NCBI GenBank assembly: GCA_023374045.1
Contig: CM041776.1
Span: 284,221,873 to 284,285,872 of the forward strand
Source: Limonium bicolor
Taxonomy: Eukaryota; Streptophyta; Magnoliopsida; Caryophyllales; Plumbaginaceae
DNA length: 64,000 nt
Reading direction: 5' to 3'
Shown in pieces: positions 33,992-45,995 of the stretch. Below the pieces are notes generated by a model. The model was not told where the DNA came from and made no database searches. It saw nothing but the letters and a program-made list of their open reading frames with translations. The translations under genes and the position numbers were made by a program. Numbering within the stretch: the stretch's first letter is position 1; every line of letters starts with the position of its first letter.

Positions 33992-35008
33992 AATTTTTCT
34001 TTTACTTATACTAGAGGAGGGGAGAGAAAAAGATGGGAGAAGTGAGAAAGTTAAGAAACCCCTATTATAGAATGAATAAATAGGTGAGGTTGCTCACATA
34101 ATTAAAATAATATTTTCTGATGATATGATATATAGGAATATGTTAAGAAACCTATAACCATTGTGGATGCCCTTAATTACAGACTTACAGTATTCCGCTA
34201 ATTTTGTAGCGGGTATAGTTCAGCCCCTAAGATTATTAATAGCATGAATAAGGTTAAAGTCCTTAAGATATGAATTGAGATAGGGGACGGGACCTCTTTG
34301 TATCCTCCCTGCTTCTCCACTAGATCCTCTGCCCCACCCGACGATTATTTGACCTGAGATCTGCCACGGTCTGCAGGCTAGCAACTGCGAGAACAAGCAA
34401 CGGGCTGTTATAAATGCGGCATTCTTGCCATTACTGCTGCTCCTGGTACTGGGTATACCTAAAATAACATTTTGAGGTAGGGGCCTGGTCGTTTTTGGTT
34501 CTATACATATGAAACGCACACGATGACACATATAGTAATAATAAGCAGCAAGATGTCAGAGGCGGGCATGAACAGTATCTTGTGGCTGTTCTCTTGCGTT
34601 GATGCACACACGTGTGGTGGAATCATGTGAAAACCATAAACAAAAAGTGGCATTAAAGGTCATGTATCCTAGCAGTAGCTTGTACATTTATATTACTGTA
34701 AGAATAATGGAAGGTGATCTCAGAACTTTTTTGGCCTGCAGCGATGTCACAGCCCTTTTTTTTTCTCATTTTCTTCATTTTTCCTTTCTGGTGAAGAACA
34801 AGACAAAGAGGCTGTACTCTCGAGCGCTTCGCTTCTCTCTATTTCAACTGTTTTGACGGCGACTTTATTTCATGTCATTTATTATCATCTTATTAAAAGG
34901 GAGCTCCATATTGTTTTTGAAAAAAAAACCATTGCCTTATTTAAAAAAAAAAAAACTATTGCCATCATTTTACTATTACAAAGTGTCAATATATAACTAA
35001 TAAACTAC
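33992..35008. other. Intergenic, no gene supported
   Basis: An open minus-strand frame at 34220-34531 has no recognisable content. The remainder is mixed sequence with poly(A)/poly(T) runs near 34920-34960. Confidence 0.4.
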
Positions 35009-35508
35009 AGGGGTGAGTAAATCCATCGGTCATTTTGGTTTATGAATTTCGAACATAGTATTTTTTAACCGTTTTATAAAAGTTTGGTTATTTCAATTAA
35101 AACGGTTAAAGTACAGTTCGATTATTGGACATTAAAATTCAAACTTCGGTTAACCGTAATAACCTAACTTATATAATAATATTTTTGATAAATTTTATTA
35201 TTTTCTTAACCCAACAATTTTATTTAATATTTCACTACTCACTCAATTAGGTTTAGGTTTTGATTATTTCGATTAATTCAAAAAGTTAGATTATTTTAAA
35301 AAATTCGATTATTTCGGTTATTTTATGGAACTTCGGTTATTGGTTAATTGTTATTAGTGTAATATAAAAATCGATTATCGGTTATAATGGTTAGCGGTTA
35401 AAACGGATATTAATATTGAATTCATTTATAATCAAAATAACTAAACACCGTACTTTATTTTAAATTAAAAATATAATGAATATTTGTTTTAACCGTTTGC
35501 TCACACCT
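35009..35508. mobile_element. CGGTTA-rich TIR element, third copy
   Basis: The ends AGGGGTGAGTAAAT and GTTTGCTCACACCT are inverted. Internal sequence matches the elements at 7806 and 12785 (CCCTAGC-like, CTACTCACTCAATTAGGTTTAGGTTTTG and many TTCGGTTA motifs) at lower identity. It is an independent insertion. Confidence 0.75.
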
Positions 35509-36470
35509 ACTAAACCATATACAAAACACTTATCTAATCATAATCAAAGCAACTCGAGATTTTGAACACAACCTTCCTTACCGACTCCTTCCTGACTAAC
35601 TTCCAGAAACAAAAACCACCATTATATATTCAGTCTTATTCCCCTTGCTTCCCAACATACATTACAAGCTCTTTGGCCTCTGCACTACTATCCAAGATAA
35701 TATAATCCTTTGGCACCGCGTAGCATTCATAAACTTACCATTCCAAATCGTGTATACAAATCACGAGTGCAAGGAAATACACTAAAGGACATGGGTATCA
35801 ACTCAGGCAATCTGATGTGAGCACTACACACAACAAACAAAAAGTGGCACTGATGAATTCACAGTAGTATAGAGTGGTGCCATTCATAAAAAATTCATCG
35901 TATAGACAAGCAATACCGCAAGCTTAGGCACTTTTCTTGGGACAAGAGTGTATAACCGACTAATTGCAAAGAGAGTACCCAAACCCTAGCAGTTAGCAAC
36001 CAAAACTCATTTATGTCGGCTAACTTCAAGTCTCCCCCGAAGCCGCCGTTGACCAATTCTTATTAATCTGATTAGGCACAATGTTGGAGTAATGGGCTGC
36101 CCACTGGAAAGCCCAAACAAAAGCCCAAACAATGATACTCTTCTAGCCTAATTTATCTAGTTTCTGTCTATCAAGTTTATTAGTTAAGATATTAATTGGC
36201 GGGGATGGGTATGGTTGGGGGTATTAGATAGATATGACATTTGACTTTGTTAGCTTGAATTATGTCTGTATCAAATTCGACTGCACTACTTCATATTTTG
36301 TGTTGATTGAACATTTATTTTTTGTTTGCTTGTGGGATTAATAAGTACAACTCTTTATGGTATTGCATATTAAAGGTGGATATGAATAAAATGTATTATA
36401 TGTCAACATTTATAGGTGAAAATATTTCTACAAATTAAAATATTAAATATTTTTTTAAAAATGAAGGCAG
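35509..36470. other. Intergenic, no gene supported
   Basis: On the minus strand near 36040-36100 a short frame ends NQINKNWSTAASGET before a stop and could be a terminal exon, but nothing connects it to other exons. GTTGGAGTAATGGGCTGCCCA near 36085 resembles a retroelement LTR edge. Confidence 0.3.
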
Positions 36471-36762
36471 TTTAGCAACGGAATAGCGACAAACATTCCG
36501 TCGCTAAATATTAATCTGAAAATACCAAATTTCCGTCGCCAAATTAGCGACGGCCTTTTCCATCTCTAATCCGTCGCTAATATATTTCACGACGGAGAAA
36601 TCCGTCGCTATTTGGCGACGGAAGACGGCGTCCAACGCAATATTGAATTAGCGACGAAGGAATTAGTGACGGACAATTCCGTCTCTAATCCGTCACTAAC
36701 AAGATTTAGCGACGGATTAGCGATGGAATTGTCCGTTGCTAAATACGTATTTTCTAGTAGTG
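36471..36762 (-). mobile_element. CACTA (En/Spm)-like transposon terminus
   Basis: The right edge reads TTTCTAGTAGTG; its complement CACTACTAGAAAAT is the typical CACTA-element end. The adjoining ~290 bp is packed with inverted TTAGCGACGGA / TCCGTCGCTAA units (about fifteen), the subterminal repeats such elements use as transposase sites. A matching opposite end with a 3 bp duplication was not found, so this looks like a truncated element. Confidence 0.75.
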
Positions 36763-36904
36763 AAATGCTCAGGTAACGTGATTGGAAAGGGCAGTAGCAC
36801 ATATATGGTCTATATGCTTGATTGCGTATCAATTTCATATCTAATGACAGCTACAATGTGTAACAAGAGAACAAAGCTTTTTTTTTTGAAAAACAACAAT
36901 TTCA

Positions 36905-38743
36905 TTAATAGAGTAGATATTGTAAGTCTTTCGGGAGATCACCCGTACAAATCAGCGCCTTCAACCTTCGTGTACCTTCTCTCGCCAAAACATGGGCTTT
37001 GATATTTTTATCTCTCGAGGTAAAGAGCCACCTAACCTCAACAAAATTAGCACTCAACCAAAATCGATCAGAAAGAATGTGTGAGGCCTGTGAGTCTAAT
37101 TCCACTTCTTCTTGGAGGAATTTTACAACATTAAGACAGTCTGAATAGAGATTAACTTTCCTTGCCCGAAGAGATCTCGCCAGCTTGAGACCGAGAATGA
37201 CTGTGCGTGCTTCAGCCAGAACAGGACTTTGCAATTCTCTACCACCATCATGAGCAATACCTGCAACTTCACCATCATGATTTAAGGCGACTGCGCCAAC
37301 ACCAAAGCCACCATCAGAGGATCTGCTTCCGTCAACCCAAATCAACACCGCCTCTCGATTAACTACATCGGCTTCCTCTCCACCAACAACCGGGCCGCTA
37401 GGAGCAGCATGCAAGCCTTTCGCCGCCGCCAGGAAGCTCCATGCCTGGTCGCGCCCCCATTCGATTGTCGGAGTGTGCCCATGAATCAGCTGGGAACGAG
37501 CAAACCAACCCGACCACAAATCTGTAATTAAATCATTCACCTTGTCTTTTTGATCCTGCAAAATTTTGTAAAGCAACCAGTCAAAAACTTCTGAATCAGA
37601 CATATAATTTCCAGGCCGTTCCCATGTCGAGCATTTCCACAATTTGGCCATTTCAGAGCAGAAAAAAAGAGCATGGTAAAGGGAGTCCCAACATCCGCAT
37701 AAATCACAACGATCATTAGTACCACCACATCTCCGAGAGATCACCGCGTTACAGGGTAATATCTTATGGATCAATTTCCAAGCAAAAATTTCAATTCTTG
37801 GATGTAGTTTTAACCGTCTGATCTTATTCATGGCTGAGACACCAAGGCTGGGCTTCGAGCCGAACGGCTGGCCGGCCACAATCTTTGCCATAAACAAGTG
37901 AAATGCTGACTTAACTGTGAAACACCCCGATTTATTTAGACCCCAAATCCATTTATCTTTACTTGGTAACTGGGGGAGAGGAATGCCGAGGATAAGCCCA
38001 GCATCCTGATCTGTAAATAAGTTTCGAACATTGTTCTCGATCCATTTTCTGAAGCCCCCGTCAATCAACCAGCTCACTTTCCCGTTCAATTTCTGATCCT
38101 CTGTTAATTTCCAACACCACGGCTTGCCATCTTGCTTCGACGGAATCCAAGGGCTGGTAAGAGGGGTGTTCATACCGTCTCCAATCTGTACCCTCGCACC
38201 ATCTTTAACAAGCGGTAGAACACCGATTAGGGATCTCCATATTTGGCTTGGTCTTGATCCCAACTTTGCGTCAAAAAGAGAGCAATCCTTAAAGTATTTA
38301 ACTTTAAGAATCCGGGAGACCAGCAGGGTGGGGTTATCCAAGAATCTCCAAACCTGACGGGCAAGTAGTGCATCATTGAAACATTCCAAAGAGCGAAAGC
38401 CAAGCCCACCCTCAGTTCTCTTTTGGCAAACCTTCTCCCACTTTAACCATGCCAAACCTCTAGCACCATGAGAGCCTTTCCACCAGAATCTCCTTATAAG
38501 CCCTTGCATTTCTTTAACTAATGAGATAGGGATTTTAATAACCGACATAACGTGGCTAGGGATGGCTTGAAGGATACTCTTTATCCGAATGAGCCTCCCA
38601 GCTTGAGACACCTTATTGGACCAGAATTGGATTTTCCTTAGCATACGTTCTTTAATATAGCCCAAAATGTCTCTTTTGTTTCTGCCCTTTTTGCTTGGGA
38701 GCCCAAGATACGTACCCAGATTATCCACCTCCTTTATCTCCAA
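36905..38743 (-). pseudogene. LINE 2 ORF2, C-terminal part: RT thumb, zf-RVT, RNase H
   Basis: A 612-codon open frame. It starts in the RT connection (NLGTYLGLPSKKGRNKRDIL), has FWWKGSHGARGLAWLKWEKV, then the zf-RVT zinc-binding region (CDLCGCWDSLYHALFFC near residue 345) and ends in RNase H: VDGSRSSDGGFGVGAVA with first Asp, LAEARTVILGL with Glu, LYSDCLNVV with Asp, and NIKAHVLAREG with the final catalytic position. The last ~150 residues look functional. It is separated from the upstream RT by a frame break at about 38740. Confidence 0.9.
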
Positions 38744-39141
38744 TTATTAGACAAATCCCTTTGTAGATGATGCGGAACACCTGGGGAGAAGAGTAAACTG
38801 GATTTATCCACATTAATAGCTTGCCCTGATGCATCAGAAAAATCCTGGAGAATATACTTGAGGACCTTCACATTTCCATGGTTTGCCTCTCCAAAAATTA
38901 CACAATCGTCGGCGAAGCAGAGATTTGCCACTTCTGGAGCGTGCCTGTTTACCCTCAGCCCACGGAAAACATCAGCTTGCATAACAACTTTCAGGCTCGA
39001 AGTAAGAGACTCCATAACCAAGAGAAACAGATAGGGGGAAAGCGGATCTCCCTGCCTGAGACCTCTCTGTGGAAAGAAGCACTTCCCTGGGTAGCCGTTA
39101 ATCAGAACAACCATGGAGGCTGAGGTCACGCATTTTTTCAC
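38734..39141 (-). pseudogene. LINE 2 ORF2, RT catalytic part
   Basis: GLRQGDPLSPYLFLLVMESL and the catalytic box CFADDCVIF are intact, as in plant L1 elements. It is separated by single-base frame changes from the upstream RT (39145-39837) and the downstream C-terminal part. Confidence 0.9.
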
Positions 39142-39144
39142 TGC

Positions 39145-39837
39145 TTAAAACCACCTACCTTGAAAGCCCAAACTCTTCATAACATCAAACAGAAAATCCC
39201 ATTCAACCCGGTCGAAGGCTTTCGCCATGTCAATCTTGACTGCAAATTTACCATTCACCTTTGCTTTTGAGAGCATCATGAAATGAATCATCTCGTGCGC
39301 AAGAATGATGTTATCCGAGATGAGTCTTCCAGGGACGAAAGCAGCTTGCTCCGGAGAAATAATGTCAATCATGATATTCTTCACTCTATTTGCTAGAATA
39401 TTAGCAGCCACCCGGTAGATGTAATTGCAAAGAGAGATGGGCCGAAAATCTTTCATCGTCTTGGCATCTTTGGATTTAGGAATTAAGACAAGATGTGTGT
39501 GATTTAAACCTTCCGGGATGATTCCATTGTTCAGCATCTGCAGAATTGTAGATACAAAATCATTGCATATAATATTCCAGTAGGTGCAAATGAATTTACC
39601 CTTTAGTCCGTCGGGTCCCGGGGCTTTGTGGGTGTTGATGTGCTTTACTGCTTCATGAACCTCCTCTGGGGTAAATTCTTTATTCAGCATCTCCAACATA
39701 TCATTCGTGACCCTACCCTCCATGCACACAAGGATGTGATGATTCTTGTCAGGGGTGGAGGATCGAAACAGATCGGTGAAGTAAGATCTAGCAGTATGCT
39801 CAATTTCCTCCCAAGAACTCACCGTGATGCCCCTCAT
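39145..39837 (-). pseudogene. LINE 2 ORF2, N-terminal RT
   Basis: HKAPGPDGLKGKFICTYWNI, HLVLIPKSKDAKTMKDFRPI, VPGRLISDNIILAHE and KIDMAKAFDRVEWDFL are the fingers and palm landmarks of plant L1 reverse transcriptase, in order, including the first catalytic Asp (KIDMAKA). Confidence 0.92.
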
Positions 39838-39843
39838 TAACCA

Positions 39844-40152
39844 TCATAGAGATCTCATTTTCTTTGCCCTAGCATTAGTTTTGGCAAAGAAGAACTTTGT
39901 GTTCTTGTCACCCGAACTCAACCAAGCCTGTCGTGACCTTTGCGCCCATCTTATCTCATCTTTAACCAACAGGTTATCAATCTCCTTAATAATGGTACGG
40001 CGAGAACAACCCTCCTTATCGGCCTCAGGATCATCAGTCATGCATTGAAGCAGTTGCTTCTTTTCAGCTATCACCCTTTTCTCCAAGTGGTACATCTGTC
40101 TACCCCAGGATTTTAACCGATGCCCACAAATTAGACTGTGAGTCACTAGCAA
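39844..40152 (-). pseudogene. LINE 2 ORF2, linker between endonuclease and RT
   Basis: DEIRWAQRSRQAWLSSGDKN followed by TKFFFAKTNARAKK is the W-x-Q-x-S-R...GD-x-NTKFF linker conserved in plant LINE ORF2. The stretch between it and the endonuclease (40153-40417) is also ORF2 but is broken by stops. Confidence 0.85.
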
Positions 40153-40417
40153 AACCCGGATCCTGCTCCCAAACCTCCTTTACAATCTTTCTGCACTCCT
40201 CCCGGTCAGCCCAACAGTTTTCGAATTTAAAGGGTTTGGGTCCACGACCAATCTGGTGGTTAAGCACCACCTTAATCGGCCTATGATCAGAAGACTCCAG
40301 TTTAGGTGCAGCACCTTAGCTTTGGGAAAACGGGCAACCCAATCTGAGTTTGCTACACCCCTATCAATCCTGCTTTATGTGTTTTCCTCCCCCCATCTAA
40401 GATTGGTAAAGGTGAAT

Positions 40418-40957
40418 TTACCTCCTGAGAAACCCCCAGTCCTCCAGATCACAGTCTTCTAAGCAACTTCTAAAGTCTTCCATCAGTTTGTTATTCCTTC
40501 TCCCCTTTCCTTTCTGCTCAGAAGCAAACATAATTTCATTGAAATCTCCGAATACCATCCAAGGCTTATCCATCATATTTTTTAACTCATGCAGCAACCT
40601 CCAAGAGGGAAATATATCCGATTGATCACACCACCCGTAGAATCCTGTGCATCTCCAATCCTTCCCCAGAGAGCCACCCTGAACTAAGCCGTCAATATGG
40701 TGGTTCGAGTAAGAAGTAATCTTGAGACAAATGCTTGTCTTCCAAAACATAGCAATACCTCCGCCTCTACCGATACAATCAACCGCAAGCCCCTGATAAC
40801 CTTTCATTCTTTGTTCAATATTTTTCATCTCGAACCTTGTGAGTTTAGTTTCCGATAAGAAAACTAAACTGGGAGCTTCTTCCCGGACTAAGTCCAGGAG
40901 CCATCGAACTGCCAAGGGATCTCCCAACCCTCGACACTTCACAGCGAGGCAACTCAT
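40418..40957 (-). pseudogene. LINE 2 ORF2 start: apurinic-type endonuclease
   Basis: Starts at ATG 40957, which overlaps the ORF1 stop by four bases (ATGA). KCRGLGDPLAV, VFLSETKL, GGGIAMFW, FYGWCD and MVFGDFNEI are the endonuclease/exonuclease/phosphatase fold landmarks of LINE endonucleases. An extra G near 40436 shifts the frame into a stop; in the other frame GFSGGKFTFTNLRWGEENT continues the domain. Confidence 0.9.
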
Positions 40958-42080
40958 CTTGATAGGAAGCCCTGGGCACTTCCCAAGGCCGCCTCTGAAT
41001 ATGCAATACTATCCTGATTTTGTGTAGCAGCAGCTGGAACAGCAGGATCAACAACTTTAGCCTTACATTTCCCCTTTTTTCTCTCCTCTTCATCCTTTCC
41101 CTTTTGCCTCCCTTCCTCAAAAGACCTCTCCTCCTCGATACTGTCCATTTTCCTCTTCTTTCTAGCCGTAACTTGCACCTCTGGCTGCAAATCAATCACT
41201 ATTGCCATGTTCTCACCCTCCTTCTGAGCAATGCCTTTCCTTGATTCCTGGGTGACTGAACTCCCAGAAACTTTCGCAAAGCTTTCTGCCCCATCATCGA
41301 GGGACACTTGGTTCGCATGCGCTGTATATAAACCTTTCCTTAGCTCTTCTTCCCACCTATTGCGGTCTTGCTTGATACCACTTGCTCTAAGCCATGGACC
41401 ATAGGGGTAGCAACCATTATCTATAACCTTCTTATCTGTGCATTCTCTGGTTCCATGGAGTAGGGAACCGCACTTAAAACAGATAGCAGGGAGTTTCTCA
41501 TAAGTGATCTTGAGAATGGTCTCAACTCCCCCCATCACCACTGTAACACATCTTTTGATGGGCTTGCCAATATCGATAGCGACTTTCAGCCTCAAATATT
41601 CTCCACATATTCTACCATCATTCTCCACATATTCGTAGCAAATTCTTTCTGAAAGAAAATAAAAGGTACCTCGTAGACTCTAATCCAGAAGGAAGTCCAC
41701 TGAAAAACATGCTCTTTTGGGGTCTTCCTTAAGTCCAAGGGTTGGATAGCCATAAGGGAGGAGTCAAAGGACCATGGTCCTTTTGCAAGCACTTTGTCCA
41801 GATCATTTGCGGCTTCAAACATGAACAGATATAGACCCGCACCTACCATCTTTATTTTAAGGGAGTCCTGAAGTTGCCATACCTTCATCAAAGTGCTCAC
41901 CATAGCTTTGGGGTCGACAAGCTTTGTGGAGCAGTGCTTCCCAAGCAGGCAGAGGTTTGTGGGAAAAACACTGGTCTCCTCAGTGATGTCGTCAACCGTG
42001 ATCCGCTTTCCTTCCTCTTTTGTGAGAGAGAGATTGGCGTACTTCTTGGTCATCTCATCAATAGGAGATTTCCCTTCCAT
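40954..42080 (-). pseudogene. LINE 2 ORF1: DUF4283 plus CCHC zinc knuckle (one frameshift)
   Basis: A plausible ATG lies at 42080 (MEGKSPIDEM). VWQLQDSLKIKMVGAGLYLF and DLDKVLAKGPWSFDSSLMAI are the DUF4283 region of plant LINE and retroelement gag-like proteins. After a frameshift near 41640 the second frame runs YVENDGRICGEYLRLKV and KLPAICFKCGSLLHGTREC, a CCHC knuckle, then a Lys/Arg/Glu-rich tail ending at TGA 40954-40956. The protein would bind element RNA. Confidence 0.88.
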
Positions 42081-42443
42081 TTGCGTAGTGGCAGTGTAAC
42101 TTGCTTGATTGAAAAACTTTGCTAACTCACTTTGCTTTAGAATCTCTCTCCAGGAGAACTTACACGGGTGAGGGTTTGGATGTTTCAAAGCTTTCAAGTG
42201 TGATTTCCGAAGAAGAAATCAGATAGAAAACACTGGAAGATAATCTGGAATTTGGGCGGGCACATTGGAAATCATGTTCCTACGAATTCGAAAGGTTTCC
42301 CGACCGTGCATAGCCACAGGCGGCGTACATCAGGGGAGAATACGAAACGACCCTCGCCAAAGAGGGAACTTCTACGAGAGTTTGGTTTTCAGTTTCATCC
42401 TACCGACTGGGTTTTCTGTTTTCTATAACAAGAGAACAAAGCT

Positions 42444-44516
42444 ATATACAAGCTAACTGCTAATTAACTCAAAATGGTCAGCTCATTAAGATAGAGCTTA
42501 TACGGGGCTCGTCTTACGCTACATGTGAGCCAAGGATAAATCCTGGTGGAGTTGCTTCGGTGCAGAGATACTGTTTGAGCTCGAAAAACAAAGATGGTTG
42601 TAAGAGTAAAGAGGAATAAGATGTTGAAGATTTCCGTAAATTGAAGAAGAAGGTGGGAAACTAAACATGCACTGGAAAGTGAAAAAACGTTGTATCAAGG
42701 ACATTTCGGTACCACGGCCCAAATACTCTCGGTCACCTTCATTTGGGTCTTTCCCTCTTTGATTGATGTCTGATTAAAGTGGGCGAATTTTGGGCTTCCG
42801 AGGCGAACGACAACATAACATTGATTTAAAATTAAATGACATTTAACAGTTCATGCCAAGTTGCCAACAAAATAAAAGTAAGATGGTGGAGTGTTTTACT
42901 GTGAAGGGTTGATACTTTATTTTTTTGAAAAGAAATACTTGATACTTATACTTGAGTTGTGTACGGATATTTTGAATTTTTTTAAAAAAATCATTTTCTA
43001 GCACGTTTTTAATTTTTGTGCGCGTGTGCAAGTTGAGTAAGTTGGGTTGCGAATGATTATTTGCAACAGCAAAAATGAAAAAGAGCAGAAAATAATAATG
43101 TCATCTAACAGACAATGATTTTTTTTCTTTTATGAATAGAACTAAAGATAAAGATTCTGCTTATCCAAAATCTTGCAAAAAGAGAGATAAATAATCTGCT
43201 CGTTTTATCGGCTTGCCACCGCTTAGGAGGCCACTTATGTTCTCACTCTTTGTGGTGGAATCAAGGTTGTAAAAAAGGTAGGAGAGTTTAATATGGATAA
43301 TTGAGATGACGTGATATGGAAGTATCGGTACGGATAAAATAGAAAATCAGTACAAATTAAATATTAATATTTAAAAAATAATATATTTATAATAAAAATT
43401 TGCAAGTATATATAATATCAGTATGGATAAAATATTAATATTTAAGTAATAAAAAGCTTATAATAAATATTTACCAGTATGAATTATGATCTATTTTGTA
43501 CATAATATTTTTATTTTGTTATTAATACCTTCAAACTGTATATATATAAATTATAAACTTATCAGTAGAAGTTTTGTTGAGTGATATAATAAGTTACATA
43601 AGAGAATTTTAGAAAAAGTTACACTATACTTAAGTAGAAAAAAAAAAGCAAAAAATAGTAGGATTGGAAAAGTTATTGATATAATTGTAATTTTTTCTTA
43701 CAAATATTTAATTTACAGTTAATGGTGGTGGTACTTATATCATATATTTTTCTAAAGTAAAACATTATATAAGGCCAATGTTATTCTCATTTAGGATTTA
43801 ATTGAAAAAATTAGTCTCTTTTTACTCCCATCAAATCGTTGTCTTCAATAGTTTATACCATATTTTATGAAAATACGATAAATACAGAAATACAGATGAT
43901 TATACAACCGTACATCACCACAAGACATGGTATTCAATAAGACGAATTTCATACGACCATGTCAATACATTTTATGGTAACCATGAGTGGAATAAACTCG
44001 ACACAGGAATAGTTCTCAATTAGACCACCACCATCCGTGATTTTTTACACAATTTCATAGGTCAAGACTAATACAGAAAATGATCAATTGTGAATTTGTG
44101 ATATTGAAAGGAGAGTATAAGAGTGAGTCCCTTACTTAAAACTTTGGAGAGATAATAAAGACAATGTGAAAAAAAAACATTATTAAAATATTTAAAGTGA
44201 ATGAAATTCAATTTGCTTATTGTTATCAAACTCATGAAGCAGCCGCCGCAGAAGCAGCAGCCAGCCTGCAGCACTATCAATTAAATGCGGCTACTTTTAA
44301 AAATACTATCTTTTTTGTTTTTGCGATTTTTTTTGGCATAGTTTCTTTTTCTTTTTCTAAGAAATATCTCTTACTTTATCGTGTCATTCTATGGATGTTT
44401 TCCGTTTATGGGCATTGGATCATGAACTAGATTCATACTGCAAACCAAGTTTTCACCCTTTCACTGATCTCTCTCACTCTGATTCCGGAAATAATGTTTT
44501 TTTTAACAAAGATCCG
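42444..44516. other. Intergenic; possible presequence-like exon on the minus strand
   Basis: At 42722-42520 a minus-strand frame reads MSLIQRFFTFQCMFSFPP and SSIYGNLQHLIPLYSYN, positively charged then Ser-rich as in organelle targeting sequences. It is preceded by GGGCCGTGG-type upstream sequence. LINE 2 inserted 75 bp downstream of it. No other exon can be tied to it. The rest of the interval is AT-rich without a gene. Confidence 0.3.
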
Positions 44517-44867
44517 TCAAATTAAGTAGAGTAAAGTTTCAGTAAGAGTGTCCGGACACCATGAACAACGTTGTTGTGTACAACGAGCATGGTTAACCAA
44601 CGAATGAGCTGCTAAGTTACTGACACATGAAAGATAAAACCATTTAACTTCATTGAAATGTGTTTGGAGAATTGAAATGCGGTCCAGAATCGCCAGTGAA
44701 GATTGATGCATAGCTGTGTTTCCTCCTGAAGTCATGTATTCCACAACTGGCTTACAATCTGTGATCAGTCGAAGCTGTGTGTCATTAAACTCCACTGCAG
44801 CTTGCACTCCGGCCTCGTCTATGTTGGGTTGATGTCTCCCTGCTGTCACTGTAAAATTTCCGGCCAC
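44517..44867 (-). pseudogene. RNase H-like (RVT_3 type) domain fragment
   Basis: LRLITDCKPVVEYM, ILDRISILQTHFNEVKWFYL and SNLAAHSLVNHA follow the pattern of the RNase H-like domain encoded at the end of plant LINEs and in some domesticated genes (SDC, long hydrophobic helix, W-x-x-R-x-x-N-x-x-AH-x-L). Part of the N-terminal half is missing and no companion RT lies beside it. Confidence 0.6.
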
Positions 44868-45995
44868 TCACCCCCCTCCCCCCCTTAATTTTTCTCGGCT
44901 TCTTCTTTAGCGTGACCATCCCCATCTGCCTCATTTTTCCCTCCCCCACTATATTTCTCCAAAATTCTCTCCTCCCGTTTACTCTCTATTAAAATCCTCT
45001 CTTTTCCTAGAGCAATATGAGTATAGTTGGAGACCAATACCAGATCGGTGAATAAGATCCTTTAGAATCGGAGCCTTTCAGCTTGCAGATGACTCACATA
45101 TCTACGGCGTACGCCTCTGACGATCCGATTAGTATTTAGTAATTTTTTTTACATTATTAATGTATCTATGTTATAATAGGTTAACGCATTAACATTAGTC
45201 GTAGTTGTATAACACCAATAGTTAGTTTAATTAGTAATTTGATGTAGTTAAATTAAATGTTAGCTTTTCTAGCATAATTTTTAATTGTAGAATAATTAGT
45301 TAAATTAAGTGTTAGTTTTTGTAAAATGAATCTTAGTAATTATTTTATTCACTTCAGATTAGTTAATTATATATGGTTTATTTATAATACATAGTTTATG
45401 TATATTACTTAGTTAATAGTTGATTAACTAAATGTTATTTTTTGTATCATCTTTTTTAATTGTAGAATAAGTAATTACACTAAAACAATCAATGAATTTT
45501 AGTAACTAAAGTAATGTATAGTTTAGTTAATTATATATTGTTTATATTATCTATCTACGTAATAGTTGTTAAACTAACGTTTAGTTTAATTGTTAATTCT
45601 ATGTAGTAGTTTAGTTTAATTGTTAATTCCATGTAGTAGTTTAGTTTATTCACCGTATGATTTAATTGTAAATTAAGTAATAATTCAAAAATGATTTAGT
45701 ATAATGTACCCTATTAATTTATTTAAATTATACTTTAGTTAATTATATATTGCTTAGTAAAATACACATACTATATGTAGTAGTTTAGTTTAATTAATTG
45801 TCCGAAACAGTTTAAATGAATGTTAGTTTTTAAATTGTATAATCAATTGCTAATTTAAGATGTAGATGATTTTACTGCACTTAATCTATTATCAGAACTA
45901 TTTATATGTGATTGATATTTCTTAGTGGTTGAATGATTAATTTAATAGGATTAGTATTAGTAAGTACTTATAAATGAAACCGATTGTTGTTCTGA
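44868..45995. other. Upstream region and AT-rich intron-like sequence of the mobile domain gene
   Basis: A C/T-rich tract at 44870-45000 leads into a short frame with FSLQMTHISTAYAS near 45085-45125, which could be the N-terminal exon of the mobile domain gene. From 45140 to 45990 the DNA is AT-rich with repeated TAGTTAATTATATATTG motifs and no coding content. Confidence 0.35.

Larger units (their letters stand above)
36861..42443 (-). mobile_element. Full-length LINE 2 with 18 bp target duplication
   Basis: TAACAAGAGAACAAAGCT occurs at 36861-36878 and 42426-42443, a perfect 18 bp duplication. Between them (36879-42425, ~5.55 kb) lies a minus-strand LINE with an A-rich tail (poly-T from 36879), ORF1 (DUF4283 plus CCHC knuckle) and ORF2 (endonuclease, reverse transcriptase, zf-RVT, RNase H). 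Full length and a perfect duplication imply a fairly recent insertion. ORF1 has one frameshift, ORF2 several frameshifts and stops. Confidence 0.95.
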
